From: Egibacteraceae bacterium
GTDB lineage: Bacteria; Actinomycetota; Nitriliruptoria; Euzebyales; Egibacteraceae
Direction of reading: 5' to 3'
NCBI GenBank assembly: GCA_030447925.1
Contig: JAUJNX010000002.1
Location: 509,617-561,524 of the forward strand
DNA length: 51,908 nucleotides
Shown one piece after another: positions 33,814-43,643 of this stretch; the first letter of the stretch is position 1; every line of letters starts with the position of its first letter. Below the pieces are notes generated by a model. It made no database searches, was not told the DNA's origin, and saw only the letters and a program-made list of their open reading frames with translations. A program made the translations under genes and the position numbers.

Positions 33814-34410
33814 ATGTGCGTGGCTGTCGACTTCGATTTCCTCGACGGCGTGGATGAGGTGGCGATCGCCACGGTGACGCTGGACCTCCCGCCCGCCGAT
33901 ACCCTCGCGCCGCCACAGCACGGCAGCCCACGCGTCATCGCGCTGGATCAGGCGGAGGACCGCGCAGGCGTGTGGGTCCTGGCGTGCTCATCGATGTCGG
34001 CCTGCTACGGGGTCCCGCTGCTCCTGCACCGGCTCCGCGACGGCGGGTGGCAGCTCCCCGAGCTCAGGGGCGCGAGCCCGTGGTACGGGGAGGCACGGCA
34101 GCGGGCCGGGCAGGCGTGGGAGGGGTGGGGCTCCGTCCTCGGCGTCGGCGTCCACGGCTGGGCCCCCGCCGCCGACACCGGCGACGACGGGACCGTCGCC
34201 CGCCCGCAGCGCGGCTGGAAGTCCGTGACCGGTGTGGCCGCGGAGCGGTTCGTCGCGATCACCGTGCGCTCGGGGTCCGACCAGCGCACCGTCGACGTCC
34301 ATCCCGTCACCGGGGCGTTCATGGCGCTGATCAGGGCGCCCTGGTCGGGGAGGCTCGAGGTCAGCGGCGTCGAGGCGAGCGGACGGGCACTGCCGATCGA
34401 CGCGGTCTAG
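33814..34410 (+). CDS. Hypothetical protein, 198 residues
   Basis: Starts at ATG 33814 (or the nearby GTG 33820). No signal peptide or membrane segment is seen. Stretches such as GVWVLACSSMSACYGVPLLLHRLRDGGWQLPELRG, GWKSVTGVAAERFVAITVRSGSDQRTVDVHPVTGAF and WSGRLEVSGVEASGRALPIDAV suggest a soluble beta-rich protein. I recognise no family. Its stop overlaps the convergent small membrane protein gene by 4 bp. Confidence 0.7.
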   Translation: MCVAVDFDFLDGVDEVAIATVTLDLPPADTLAPPQHGSPRVIALDQAEDRAGVWVLACSSMSACYGVPLLLHRLRDGGWQLPELRGASPWYGEARQRAGQAWEGWGSVLGVGVHGWAPAADTGDDGTVARPQRGWKSVTGVAAERFVAITVRSGSDQRTVDVHPVTGAFMALIRAPWSGRLEVSGVEASGRALPIDAV

Positions 34411-34667
34411 TCCTGGCCGGGGCCGCGGCCGGCTTCGCGCTGGGCCTGCTCCTGGATGGCGTCGCTGTGGCTGGGCGCCTCGCCGGGCGACTGCATCGGC
34501 ATGCCCCCGGCCTCCTTGGGCACCGCACCGTCGCTGTCCCAGGCCGCGTCGACGTGGCGGTGCTCGTTCGCGTTGGGCGGCGGGGCGGGCTGGCGGGCGC
34601 GGACGACCAGGAAGCCGACCACGCCGACGACGACCGCGACCACCACGACGATGAGGGCAAGAGATCC
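34407..34667 (-). CDS. Small single-pass membrane protein, 86 residues
   Basis: The ATG at 34667 gives GSLALIVVVVAVVVGVVGFLVVRA, one membrane helix right at the N-terminus. An Asn/Asp/Glu/Gln-rich soluble tail follows (NEHRHVDAAWDSDGAVPKEAGG). AGGAGG is present but about 14 nt upstream, so the start is probable rather than sure. Function is unknown. It follows the flavoprotein gene's stop on the other side of a 32-bp gap. Confidence 0.7.
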   Translation of the reverse strand, partial: GSLALIVVVVAVVVGVVGFLVVRARQPAPPPNANEHRHVDAAWDSDGAVPKEAGGMPMQSPGEAPSHSDAIQEQAQREAGRGPGQD

Positions 34668-34699
34668 CATGTCCGGCCCAATACCCTCCTGACCGGCCG

Positions 34700-36463
34700 C
34701 TACTCCAGCAGCCGGCCCTCGACGGCCAGCTCGCCCTCGCCGTCGGCCCACGACCGCAGCTCCGCGGGCACGGCCGGCACCTCGTGCCAGGCGACGGTCA
34801 GACCGCCGTCGGCGCCTTGGCGGACGACGACGTTGCGCTGCAGGGCCGGGTCCAGCGCGGGGTAGTCGGACCGGTTGTGCGCGCCGCGCGTCTCGCGCCG
34901 CTCGATGGCGCCGAGCAGCGACGCCTCGGCGGTGAGCAGCGACGCGCGCAGGTCCAGCGCGTGGGCGAGGTCGCCCCAGCCCTCCGACGTCGGGCGGACG
35001 TCGACCGTGCGCGCGCGCTCGCGCAGCTCGGCCAGGCGGTCCAGGCCCTGCTTGAGGCCGTCCTCGGTGCGCACGACCCCGCAGTGCTCCCACATGGCGT
35101 CGCGCAGCGCGCGCTGGACGGGGCGGGCGAACTCCTCGCCCTCGCGCAGGGTGTCGTCGAGGTCGTCGGCGGCGGCGCGCACGTCCCCGCGCGACCGCAG
35201 CTGCACGGCCAGCCCCTCGGAGTGCGCCGCGGCGGCCTCGCCGGCGCGGCGGCCGAAGATGACGGTCTCGGCCAGGGAGTTGCCGCCCAGCCGGTTGGCG
35301 CCGTGCAGGCCGGCGGTGACCTCGCCCGCGGCGTAGAGGCCCTCGACCTCGGTCGCGTGGGTCTCCGGGTCGACCACGACCCCGCCCATGGAGTAGTGCG
35401 CGGTCGGCGCGACCTCCATCGGCTGGCGGGAGATGTCCAGCATCGAGGACTCGAGGAACTGGCGGTACATGCGCGGCAGCTTCTCCAGGATCGTGTCCTT
35501 GCTGATGTGGCTGATGTCGAGGAAGACCCCGCCGTGCTCGGTGCCGCGGCCCTCGGCGATCTCGGTGTAGTTGGCCAGCGCGACGCGGTCGCGGGTCGAC
35601 AGCTCCATGCGCTCGGCGTCGTAGCGGGCCATGAAGCGCTCGCCGTCGCGGTTCTTCAGGTGCCCGCCCTCGCCGCGGACAGCCTCGGTCACCAGCGTCC
35701 CCGCCCACTCCTCCGGCACGACCATGCCGGTGGGGTGGAACTGGACCAGCTCCATGTCGGCCAGCGCGCACCCGGCCTGCAGGGCCAGGGCCATGCCGTC
35801 GCCGGTGTTCTCGTCACGGCGCGACGAGCTGCGCCGCCACAAGCGGGTGTGCCCGCCGGCCGCGAGCACGACCGCGTCGGCCTGGAAGACGGTGCGCTGG
35901 CCCGACTGCAGGTCGAAGCCGTAGGCCCCGAAGCAGGTGCCGTGCCCGCTGCCGTCGCGGGCCACGAGCAGCCGGGTGATGTAGTTGTCCTCCACCACCG
36001 GGATGCCCAGCTCATCGACCTTGTCGGCCAGCGTGAACTGCATGGCGCGCCCGGTGTAGTCCCCCGCATAGCAGGTGCGGCGCCACCGGTGGGCGCCGAA
36101 GAAGCGCTGGTCCAGGGTGCCGTCGGGCCGGCGGGCGAAGGGCGTGCCCCAGTCGGCCAGCTCCTGCACCGCCCGCGGGGACTCGCGGGCCATGATCTCC
36201 ACGACCCGCGGGTCGGACAGGAAGTAGCCCTCGCGCAGGGTGTCGGCGAAGTGCTGCTGCCAGGAGTCCTCGGGGTCGACCGTGCCCAGGGCCGCGTTGA
36301 TCCCGCCCGCCGCGAGGACGGTGTGGGCGTCCTTGCGCGAGCGCTTGCCGACCACGACGACGTCGCTCCCCGCCTGGTGCGCGGCGATGGCGGCGCGCAG
36401 CCCGGCGGCACCGGAGCCGATCACCAGGACGTTGCTGACCAGGGTGCGCGTGCGCTGGTCCAT
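34700..36463 (-). CDS. SdhA/FrdA-like FAD-dependent oxidoreductase
   Basis: 587 residues, similar to succinate dehydrogenase/fumarate reductase flavoproteins. It has dinucleotide-binding VLVIGSGAAGLRAAIAAHQAG, then KDAHTVLAAGGINAALG, where the His occupies the place of the covalent-FAD histidine of SdhA. HPTGMV, EAVRGEGGHLKNRDGERFM, HYSMGGVVVDPET and GLHGANRLGGNSL follow, along with a C-terminal helical domain. L-aspartate oxidase (NadB) lacks the covalent His, so SdhA/FrdA-like is preferred. No iron-sulfur or membrane-anchor subunit gene is adjacent. AAGGAG precedes the ATG. Confidence 0.88.
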   Translation of the reverse strand: MDQRTRTLVSNVLVIGSGAAGLRAAIAAHQAGSDVVVVGKRSRKDAHTVLAAGGINAALGTVDPEDSWQQHFADTLREGYFLSDPRVVEIMARESPRAVQELADWGTPFARRPDGTLDQRFFGAHRWRRTCYAGDYTGRAMQFTLADKVDELGIPVVEDNYITRLLVARDGSGHGTCFGAYGFDLQSGQRTVFQADAVVLAAGGHTRLWRRSSSRRDENTGDGMALALQAGCALADMELVQFHPTGMVVPEEWAGTLVTEAVRGEGGHLKNRDGERFMARYDAERMELSTRDRVALANYTEIAEGRGTEHGGVFLDISHISKDTILEKLPRMYRQFLESSMLDISRQPMEVAPTAHYSMGGVVVDPETHATEVEGLYAAGEVTAGLHGANRLGGNSLAETVIFGRRAGEAAAAHSEGLAVQLRSRGDVRAAADDLDDTLREGEEFARPVQRALRDAMWEHCGVVRTEDGLKQGLDRLAELRERARTVDVRPTSEGWGDLAHALDLRASLLTAEASLLGAIERRETRGAHNRSDYPALDPALQRNVVVRQGADGGLTVAWHEVPAVPAELRSWADGEGELAVEGRLLE

Positions 36464-36502
36464 GGGACCGCTCCTTCTGCAATGCTTAGTATTGAGCGCT
36501 GT

Positions 36503-37156
36503 TCAACGCTCCCCACCAGTCTGTCGCGCGACGACGTCGGCCGCCCACGCCACCCACGACGCGGTCAGCTGCGGCGCCTCCAGCAGCCGCGGGGCCAGGG
36601 TGCGGTCGCGGTGGTAGGCCTCCGCGACCAGGGCCACGGTCACGTCGTGGCCGGGCCGGTCCTGGACCACCACGGCGTCGCCGGCGCCGACGTCGCCCTC
36701 CTCGACGATGCGCAGGTACGCCCCGGGGCGCCCCGCGTCGCCGAAGCGCGGGGGGAAGCGCGGGTCGCCCAGGGCCAGGCCCAGCTTGAAGCAGGGGATG
36801 CGCGGCTGGCAGACCTCCAGCAGCGCGGAGCCGACCCGCCAGCGCTCCCCCACCACCGCCTGGGAGACGTCCAGCCCCTCGACGTGCAGGTTCTCCCCGA
36901 AGGTCCCCGCGGGCAGGTCGCGCCCGAGCTCGCGCGACCACCACGCGGTGTCCGACGCGCCGTAGGCGTAGACCGCCTTGTCGGGCCCGCCGTGGACGCG
37001 CCGGTCGGCCTGGTCGTCGCCGTCCAGGTTCACCCCGCGCACCGGGACCCGGCCCGCGACGGGGGTCTTGAAGATGGCGGTGCGCACGCTGCGCCCCAGC
37101 CAGGTGTGGGCCTTCGCCGCGCCGGTGCAGACCGCGCCGATCCGTGCCGAGTCCAT
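36503..37156 (-). CDS. MOSC domain protein (YiiM-like)
   Basis: 217 residues. MOSC signatures are GVNLDGDDQADRRVHGGPDKAVYAYGASDTAWW, GTFGENLHVEGLD and the conserved Cys in CQPRIPCFKL. The YiiM group handles N-hydroxylated compounds with a molybdenum cofactor, and that activity is a family-based guess. GAGGGGG precedes the ATG at 37156. It diverges from typA. The 39-bp gap to the flavoprotein gene is AT-rich and contains GAGCG-N8-CGCTC, a possible terminator or operator. Confidence 0.9.
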   Translation of the reverse strand: MDSARIGAVCTGAAKAHTWLGRSVRTAIFKTPVAGRVPVRGVNLDGDDQADRRVHGGPDKAVYAYGASDTAWWSRELGRDLPAGTFGENLHVEGLDVSQAVVGERWRVGSALLEVCQPRIPCFKLGLALGDPRFPPRFGDAGRPGAYLRIVEEGDVGAGDAVVVQDRPGHDVTVALVAEAYHRDRTLAPRLLEAPQLTASWVAWAADVVARQTGGER

Positions 37157-37168
37157 GGTCCCCCTCGC

Positions 37169-37174
37169 TACAAT
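37169..37174 (+). promoter_or_regulatory. -10 element (TACAAT) for typA
   Basis: TACAAT is a near-consensus -10 in the MOSC/typA divergent spacer and implies a leader of about 58 nt. No convincing -35 is seen. Confidence 0.5.
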
Positions 37175-37238
37175 TCCGGGGTGTCGCCGCTCGGCGTCAC
37201 CGTTCCCTCACGCCTGCAACCGACGCCGAGGTCCCCGC

Positions 37239-39083
<1,845 letters not shown>

Positions 39084-39099
39084 GAACCGTTTCCACGCA

Positions 39100-39121
39100 G
39101 GTAAGCGGGCGTTCACCTTGT
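39100..39121 (+). promoter_or_regulatory. PHO-box-like 11-nt direct repeat upstream of phoX
   Basis: GGTAAGCGGGC and GTTCACCTTGT sit in tandem at 11-nt period. The second unit matches the actinobacterial PHO-box unit (GTTCACC core) well and the first only partly. It ends 83 nt before the phoX GTG. PhoP control is inference supported by the product's role. Confidence 0.45.
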
Positions 39122-39142
39122 CGCCCCGGCGTCGCAAGGTAG

Positions 39143-39199
39143 GTCCCCCAGTCTCCTCCGCGACCGTGCCGTTCCGGCACGCACCGTACGGAGGGGGAC
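39143..39199 (+). promoter_or_regulatory. Leader hairpin covering the phoX ribosome-binding site
   Basis: CCTCCG (39155-39160) pairs with CGGAGG (39189-39194), and GTCCC (39143-39147) with GGGAC (39195-39199). An internal hairpin is GTGCCG-TTC-CGGCAC (39166-39180). The 3' arm CGGAGGGGG is the only Shine-Dalgarno sequence before the GTG at 39204, so folding would block initiation. Confidence 0.5.
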
Positions 39200-39203
39200 A
39201 CCT

Positions 39204-40667
39204 GTGGCACTCGATCGACGGTCATTCCTGAAGGGCAGCGGGGCCGCGCTGGTCGGCGGCACCGCCGCCGCGGCGCCGCTCACCGCCTTCATGGCCAACC
39301 CGGCGCTCGCGGACGTGCGCCCGAACCGGCGCAACCTCGTCGCCCCCAACAACGGCGGCTACGGGGCCATCTCCGGCGTCCCCGCACTCAACGACGACGT
39401 CGTCTACCTCGCGCTGCCCAGCGGCTTCGAGTACGTCGTGTTCGGCAAGACCGGCGACATGGGCGACGACGGCTACCCGACCCCCGACCGCCACGACGGC
39501 ATGGCCACGTTCCCGGGCACCGCGCCCGGCCTGGTCAACCTGGTCCGCAACCACGAGCGCGGCTACAGCCCCGTGCCCGCGGAGGGCGGCGTCGAGGGCG
39601 AGGAGGCCCAGCCGCTGGTCGGGAACCCCGAGTACGCCTATGACCGCAACTCCGGCGGCGCCTGCACCTCGATGACGTTCAACACCAACACCTTCGAGCT
39701 GGAGCGCAGCGTCATCTCGATCAACGGGACGAGCGTGAACTGCGCCGGTGGCCGCACCCCGTGGGGCACGTGGCTGACCTGCGAGGAGACCACCAACGGC
39801 ACGCAGTCGCAGTTCTCCGACGAGAGCACCGGCGAGCCGAACCCGGCCCTGGTCTACGAGCAGGACCACGGCTACGTCTTCGAGGTCCCGTCCGATGGCT
39901 CCGTCGTGACCGAGCCCGTCGCGCTCAAGGAGATGGGGCGCTTCGTCCACGAGGCGGTCGCGATCGATCCGACCACCGGCATCATCTACGAGACCGAGGA
40001 CAACAACCCCTCGGGCTTCTACCGCTTCCTGCCCAACGTGCACGACGACCTGACCGCGGGCGGCCGGCTGCAGATGCTCGCCATCGACCGGCGCCCCAAC
40101 TACGACACCCGCACCCGCCAGCGCGTGGGCGAGTCGCTGCCCGTCCGCTGGGTCGACATCGCCGAGCCCGACCCCACCTACCCCACCGAGTTCGACGACT
40201 TCGCGGGCTCGCTGGTGTTCCTGCAGGGCTTCGAGCAGGGCGGGGCGAGCTTCGCGCGCCTCGAGGGCTGCTGGTACGGCGAGAACGCCGTGTACATCAA
40301 CTCGACCAGCGGTGGGGACCAGGGCCTCGGCCAGGTCTGGGAGTACCGCCCGGGCCCCCTCGGCGGCCGGCTCACCCTGATCTTCGAGTCGCCGAGCGCC
40401 AACCTGCTCGACGCCCCCGACAACATCACCGTCAGCCCCCGCGGCGGCCTGCTGCTGTGCGAGGACGGCGACGACGTGCAGTTCGTCCGCGGGCTGGACC
40501 GCCGCGGCCGGATCTTCGACTTCGCCCAGAACCTGGTGTCGGAGAACACGGACCAGGAGTTCGCCGGCGCGACCTTCAGCCCCGACGGGCGCGTCCTGTT
40601 CGTCAACATCCAGACACCCGGCCTGTCGTTCGCCATCCGCGGCCCCTGGTCGCGGGGCGACGTCTGA
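39204..40667 (+). CDS. phoX: PhoX-family alkaline phosphatase (DUF839), Tat-exported
   Basis: 487 residues. A twin-arginine signal (LDRRSFLKGSGAALVGG … PALA) precedes a beta-propeller of the PhoX/DUF839 family: LVRNHERGYSP, GGRTPWGTWLTCEETT, MGRFVHEAVAIDPTTGIIYETEDN, YRFLPN, SGGDQGLGQVWEYRP, LDAPDNITVSPRGGLLLCEDG and EFAGATFSPDGRVLFVNIQTPG. PhoX enzymes are secreted calcium/iron phosphomonoesterases induced by phosphate starvation. Start at GTG 39204 with GGAGGGGG upstream. Smaller DUF839 members may not all be phosphatases. Confidence 0.9.
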   Translation: MALDRRSFLKGSGAALVGGTAAAAPLTAFMANPALADVRPNRRNLVAPNNGGYGAISGVPALNDDVVYLALPSGFEYVVFGKTGDMGDDGYPTPDRHDGMATFPGTAPGLVNLVRNHERGYSPVPAEGGVEGEEAQPLVGNPEYAYDRNSGGACTSMTFNTNTFELERSVISINGTSVNCAGGRTPWGTWLTCEETTNGTQSQFSDESTGEPNPALVYEQDHGYVFEVPSDGSVVTEPVALKEMGRFVHEAVAIDPTTGIIYETEDNNPSGFYRFLPNVHDDLTAGGRLQMLAIDRRPNYDTRTRQRVGESLPVRWVDIAEPDPTYPTEFDDFAGSLVFLQGFEQGGASFARLEGCWYGENAVYINSTSGGDQGLGQVWEYRPGPLGGRLTLIFESPSANLLDAPDNITVSPRGGLLLCEDGDDVQFVRGLDRRGRIFDFAQNLVSENTDQEFAGATFSPDGRVLFVNIQTPGLSFAIRGPWSRGDV

Positions 40668-40737
40668 TCCACCCTCCCCGCCCGCCGTCCCCCGGCCTGG
40701 CAGCATCGAGGGCCGGGGGACGGACGGGACGGGACGG

Positions 40738-41676
40738 ATGATCGAGGTCGAGGGGCTCCGCAAGACCTTCCCGGCCCGGCGCCGGGGCGGGCAGCAGGTC
40801 GAGGCCGTGCGCGACCTGACCTTCCGGGTCGGGCCCGGCGAGCGCTTCGCCTGCATCGGGCCGAACGGGGCGGGCAAGTCGACCGCGATCAAGATGCTGA
40901 CGGGCATCCTGCACCCCACCGCGGGGACGGCGCGGGTGCTGGCCCTGGTGCCGTGGCAGCGCCGGCGCGACCTCGCCCTGCGCATCGGCACGCTGTTCGG
41001 GCAGCGCTCCCAGCTGTGGTCCGAGCTCACCCCGCGCCAGGGCTACGACCTGCTCGGCGCGGTCTACGGGCTGGCCCCGCGGGCCGTGCGCGACCGCGTC
41101 GGCGAGCTGGCCGAGCTGCTGGGTGCCGCCGGGGAGCTGGACGCGCCCGTCCGCACGCTGTCGCTGGGCCAGCGCATGCGCGCCGAGCTGGCCGCCAGCC
41201 TGCTCCACGAGCCCGAGGTCCTGTTCCTTGACGAGCCCACGATCGGGCTGGACCTGCTGGCCAAGCAGCGCTTCCGCGAGCTGCTGGTGCGCGTGAACGC
41301 CGAGCGCGGCACCACGGTGTTCCTGACCAGCCACGACGTCGCCGACATCGAGCACGTCGCCCGCCGGGTCGTGGTCGTCAACCACGGCACGCTGATCCAC
41401 GACGCCGACGTGGCCGTCCTGCGCCGCACCCTGCTGGCGACCAAGCGCGTCGAGGTCCGCTTCGAGCGCCCGCCCGGCGCGCTGGACCTGCCCGGCGTGC
41501 AGGCCGCCTGGCGCTCGCCGACCGAGCTGGACCTGGTCGTGGACACCGCGGCGCGGCCGATCCGCGCGGTGCTCGACGAGCTGCTCGACCGCGGCGAGGT
41601 CGCCGACATCTCCGTGGTCGACCCGCCGCTGGAGCAGGTCATCGCGGCGATCTACCGCATGCCGGTCGGCCCGTGA
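40738..41676 (+). CDS. ABC transporter ATP-binding protein (COG4586 type)
   Basis: 312 residues. Walker A is GPNGAGKST (41-49), the Q-loop is LFGQRSQLW, the signature is TLSLGQRMRAELAASL, Walker B is VLFLDEPTIGLD and the switch is LTSHDVADIEHV. A regulatory tail follows at about 225-312. The FGQRSQLWSELTP sequence and the two small permeases that follow place it in the COG4586-4587-3694 exporter family, whose members export viologens, siderophores or unknown compounds. It overlaps the first permease by GTGA. Confidence 0.93.
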   Translation: MIEVEGLRKTFPARRRGGQQVEAVRDLTFRVGPGERFACIGPNGAGKSTAIKMLTGILHPTAGTARVLALVPWQRRRDLALRIGTLFGQRSQLWSELTPRQGYDLLGAVYGLAPRAVRDRVGELAELLGAAGELDAPVRTLSLGQRMRAELAASLLHEPEVLFLDEPTIGLDLLAKQRFRELLVRVNAERGTTVFLTSHDVADIEHVARRVVVVNHGTLIHDADVAVLRRTLLATKRVEVRFERPPGALDLPGVQAAWRSPTELDLVVDTAARPIRAVLDELLDRGEVADISVVDPPLEQVIAAIYRMPVGP

Positions 41677-42449
41677 ACCGGCGCTGGGCGGCGGTGGCCG
41701 TGGGAGCCGCGGCGCGGCGCACGGCCGCGGACCGCGGCGCGCTGCTGATGACCGCCGTGTTCCACCTGCTGGTCGTCAGCGCGCTGGGCTCCCTGTGGCG
41801 CGCGGCGGCGGGGGGCGAGACGCTGGGCGGCTACGACGCCGACGCCCTGTTCTGGTACATCGTCGCCTCCGAGGCCGCGACCGTGCCGGTGGCCATGCGC
41901 CTGATCGAGCGCATCGGCGACGACATCGCCGACGGGTCGATCGAGGTCGAGCTGGTGCGCCCGGTCGGCGTGCTGGCGCTGCGACTGGCCGCCGAGCTCG
42001 GCGCGACCCTCCCGCGGCTGGCGGTCTGCGGGGTCACCGGAGCGGCGCTGGGCCTGCTGGTGACCGGGACGGCGCCACCCGCGGGTGCGGTCGCGCTGGC
42101 CGCGCCCGCCCTGGTCCTGGCCGTCGCCTGCAACATCGCCGCCCAGCACGCCTTCGCGTCCCTGGCCTTTGTGGTCCGCGACGCGCGCTCGGCCTGGTTC
42201 CTGTACCAGAAGCTGGTGTTCGTGCTCGGCGGGATGCTCGTGCCGCTGGAGCTGCTGCCGCCCTGGCTCGCGGCGGCCGCGCGGTCGCTGCCGTTCGCGG
42301 CCATGAGCTACGCGCCCGCGCGCCTGCTGTCGGGCGAGGGCGAGCCGTGGCTGGCGGCCGTCCAGGTCGCCTGGCTGGTGGTCCTCACGGGACTGGCCGC
42401 GCTGGGCTTCGCCGTGGGCGAGCGCCGCCTGCAGCGGGTGGGGGCCTGA
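41673..42449 (+). CDS. ABC-2 family permease (COG4587-like)
   Basis: 258 residues with six hydrophobic helices, from GTG 41673. Characteristic stretches are ALFWYIVASEAATVPVAMRLIERIGDDIADGSIEVELVRPVGVLALRLAAELG, where the 'GxIxxxLxRPV' loop is diagnostic, and GGMLVPLELLPPWLAAAARSLPFAAMSYAPARL. It is the middle gene of the exporter operon and should pair with the next permease as a heterodimer. Confidence 0.9.
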   Translation: MNRRWAAVAVGAAARRTAADRGALLMTAVFHLLVVSALGSLWRAAAGGETLGGYDADALFWYIVASEAATVPVAMRLIERIGDDIADGSIEVELVRPVGVLALRLAAELGATLPRLAVCGVTGAALGLLVTGTAPPAGAVALAAPALVLAVACNIAAQHAFASLAFVVRDARSAWFLYQKLVFVLGGMLVPLELLPPWLAAAARSLPFAAMSYAPARLLSGEGEPWLAAVQVAWLVVLTGLAALGFAVGERRLQRVGA

Positions 42450-42450
42450 G

Positions 42451-43218
42451 GTGGGCGCCCCGCTGGCCGCGCTGCGCGGGGCCGTCGCCGAGCTGCTGGC
42501 CAACCCCCGGGCCCTGGGCCTGCAGGCGGGGATCATGGCCCTGAACGACGGCGCGTGGATCGGCTTCTGGTGGGTGTTCTTCCAGCGCGCGGGCACCGTG
42601 CGCGGCTGGGACTTCGACGCCGTCGTGCTGCTGTGGTCGGTGCTCACCACCGCCGCCGGGCTGGTCCTGGGGGTGCTGGCCAACGCGCGGCGCATCGGGC
42701 AGATGGTCACCGACGGCAGCCTGGACGCGGTGCTCGCGCTGCCCGTGCGGCCGCTGCCCTGGCTGCTGCTGCGCCGGATCGACGGCGTGTTCGTCGGCGA
42801 CGCGCTGTTCGGGCTGGTGCTGTTCGCCCTGGCCGGCGACCCGACGCCGGCGCGGGCGGCGCGCTTCGCGGTCGGGGTGGTCGCGGCGGCGGCGGTGCTG
42901 ACCGGCTTCCTCGTCGCCGTCGAGTCGCTGGTGTTCTTCAGCGGCGGCGGCCGGACCGGCGAGCTGGGCTTCCAGGCGATCGTCCTGCTCGGCTCCTACC
43001 CGGTCGACGTGTTCCCCGCCGCGCTGCGGGTCGCCCTGCACACCGTCGTCCCGGCCGCCTTCGTCGCCGCGGTGCCCGCGCGCCTGGTCGACGCGCCCGA
43101 CGCGGGGGCGGCGGCCGCGCTGCTCACCGCCGCGGGCGGGTTCGCGGTCCTGGGGTGGGCGCTGTTCACCGTGGGGCTGCGCCGCTACACGTCGGGGTCG
43201 GCCTGGACGCGGGCCTGA
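42451..43218 (+). CDS. ABC-2 family permease (COG3694-like)
   Basis: 255 residues, starting at a GTG one base after the previous stop. It has six hydrophobic helices; ARRIGQMVTDGSLDAVLALPVRPLPWLLLRRI is the cytoplasmic loop equivalent to that of its partner, and YPVDVFPAALRVALHTVVPAAFVAAVPARL is the conserved late loop. It completes the three-gene exporter. The last 34 bp overlap the convergent membrane-protein gene. Confidence 0.9.
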   Translation: MGAPLAALRGAVAELLANPRALGLQAGIMALNDGAWIGFWWVFFQRAGTVRGWDFDAVVLLWSVLTTAAGLVLGVLANARRIGQMVTDGSLDAVLALPVRPLPWLLLRRIDGVFVGDALFGLVLFALAGDPTPARAARFAVGVVAAAAVLTGFLVAVESLVFFSGGGRTGELGFQAIVLLGSYPVDVFPAALRVALHTVVPAAFVAAVPARLVDAPDAGAAAALLTAAGGFAVLGWALFTVGLRRYTSGSAWTRA

Positions 43219-43643
43219 CGGCGGCGCGCCGCCGCCAGGGCGGTGGTGTCGAGGACCAGCAGGAACGCGCCCTGCACCGCGATCGCCAGGCCGTCCCCGC
43301 GCAGCCGCGGCGGACCGCCCGCCCGCGCCCGGCGCCGCAGCGCGCCCCCGGCCGCGATGTAGCCCACGTCCAGCGCGGCGTTGACCGCCAGCAACCGCCG
43401 CAACCGCCGCAACCGCCCGGGCGGATCGGTGAGCGGAGGACGGCCGGCGCGGGCGGCGGCGGCGGCGATCAGTCCGTCGACCGCGCCCCAGGCCGCGGTC
43501 TGCTGGCCGAAGGCGGCCACCACGGGGTCGCGGCGGTGCCAGAACGCCAGGTGCGCCCCACCCGCGACGCTCAGGGCGGCCCACGCCGCCAGGACCCGCC
43601 CCACGCTGCGCTCCAGCGCACGGACCTCCTCGGCGCCCGCCAT
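43185..43643 (-). CDS. Hypothetical four-helix membrane protein
   Basis: 152 residues with about four hydrophobic segments: LAAWAALSVAGGAHLAF, FGQQTAAWGAVDGLIAAAAAR, LLAVNAALDVGYIAAGGAL and GLAIAVQGAFLLVLDTTALAAA. The conserved-looking WGAVDGLIA and NAALDVGYIA suggest a known small actinobacterial membrane family (DUF6992-like), but I am not certain. Its ATG shares one base with the histidine kinase stop (TGATG), so it is translated with it. Confidence 0.75.
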   Translation of the reverse strand: MAGAEEVRALERSVGRVLAAWAALSVAGGAHLAFWHRRDPVVAAFGQQTAAWGAVDGLIAAAAARAGRPPLTDPPGRLRRLRRLLAVNAALDVGYIAAGGALRRRARAGGPPRLRGDGLAIAVQGAFLLVLDTTALAAARRRQARVQADPDV

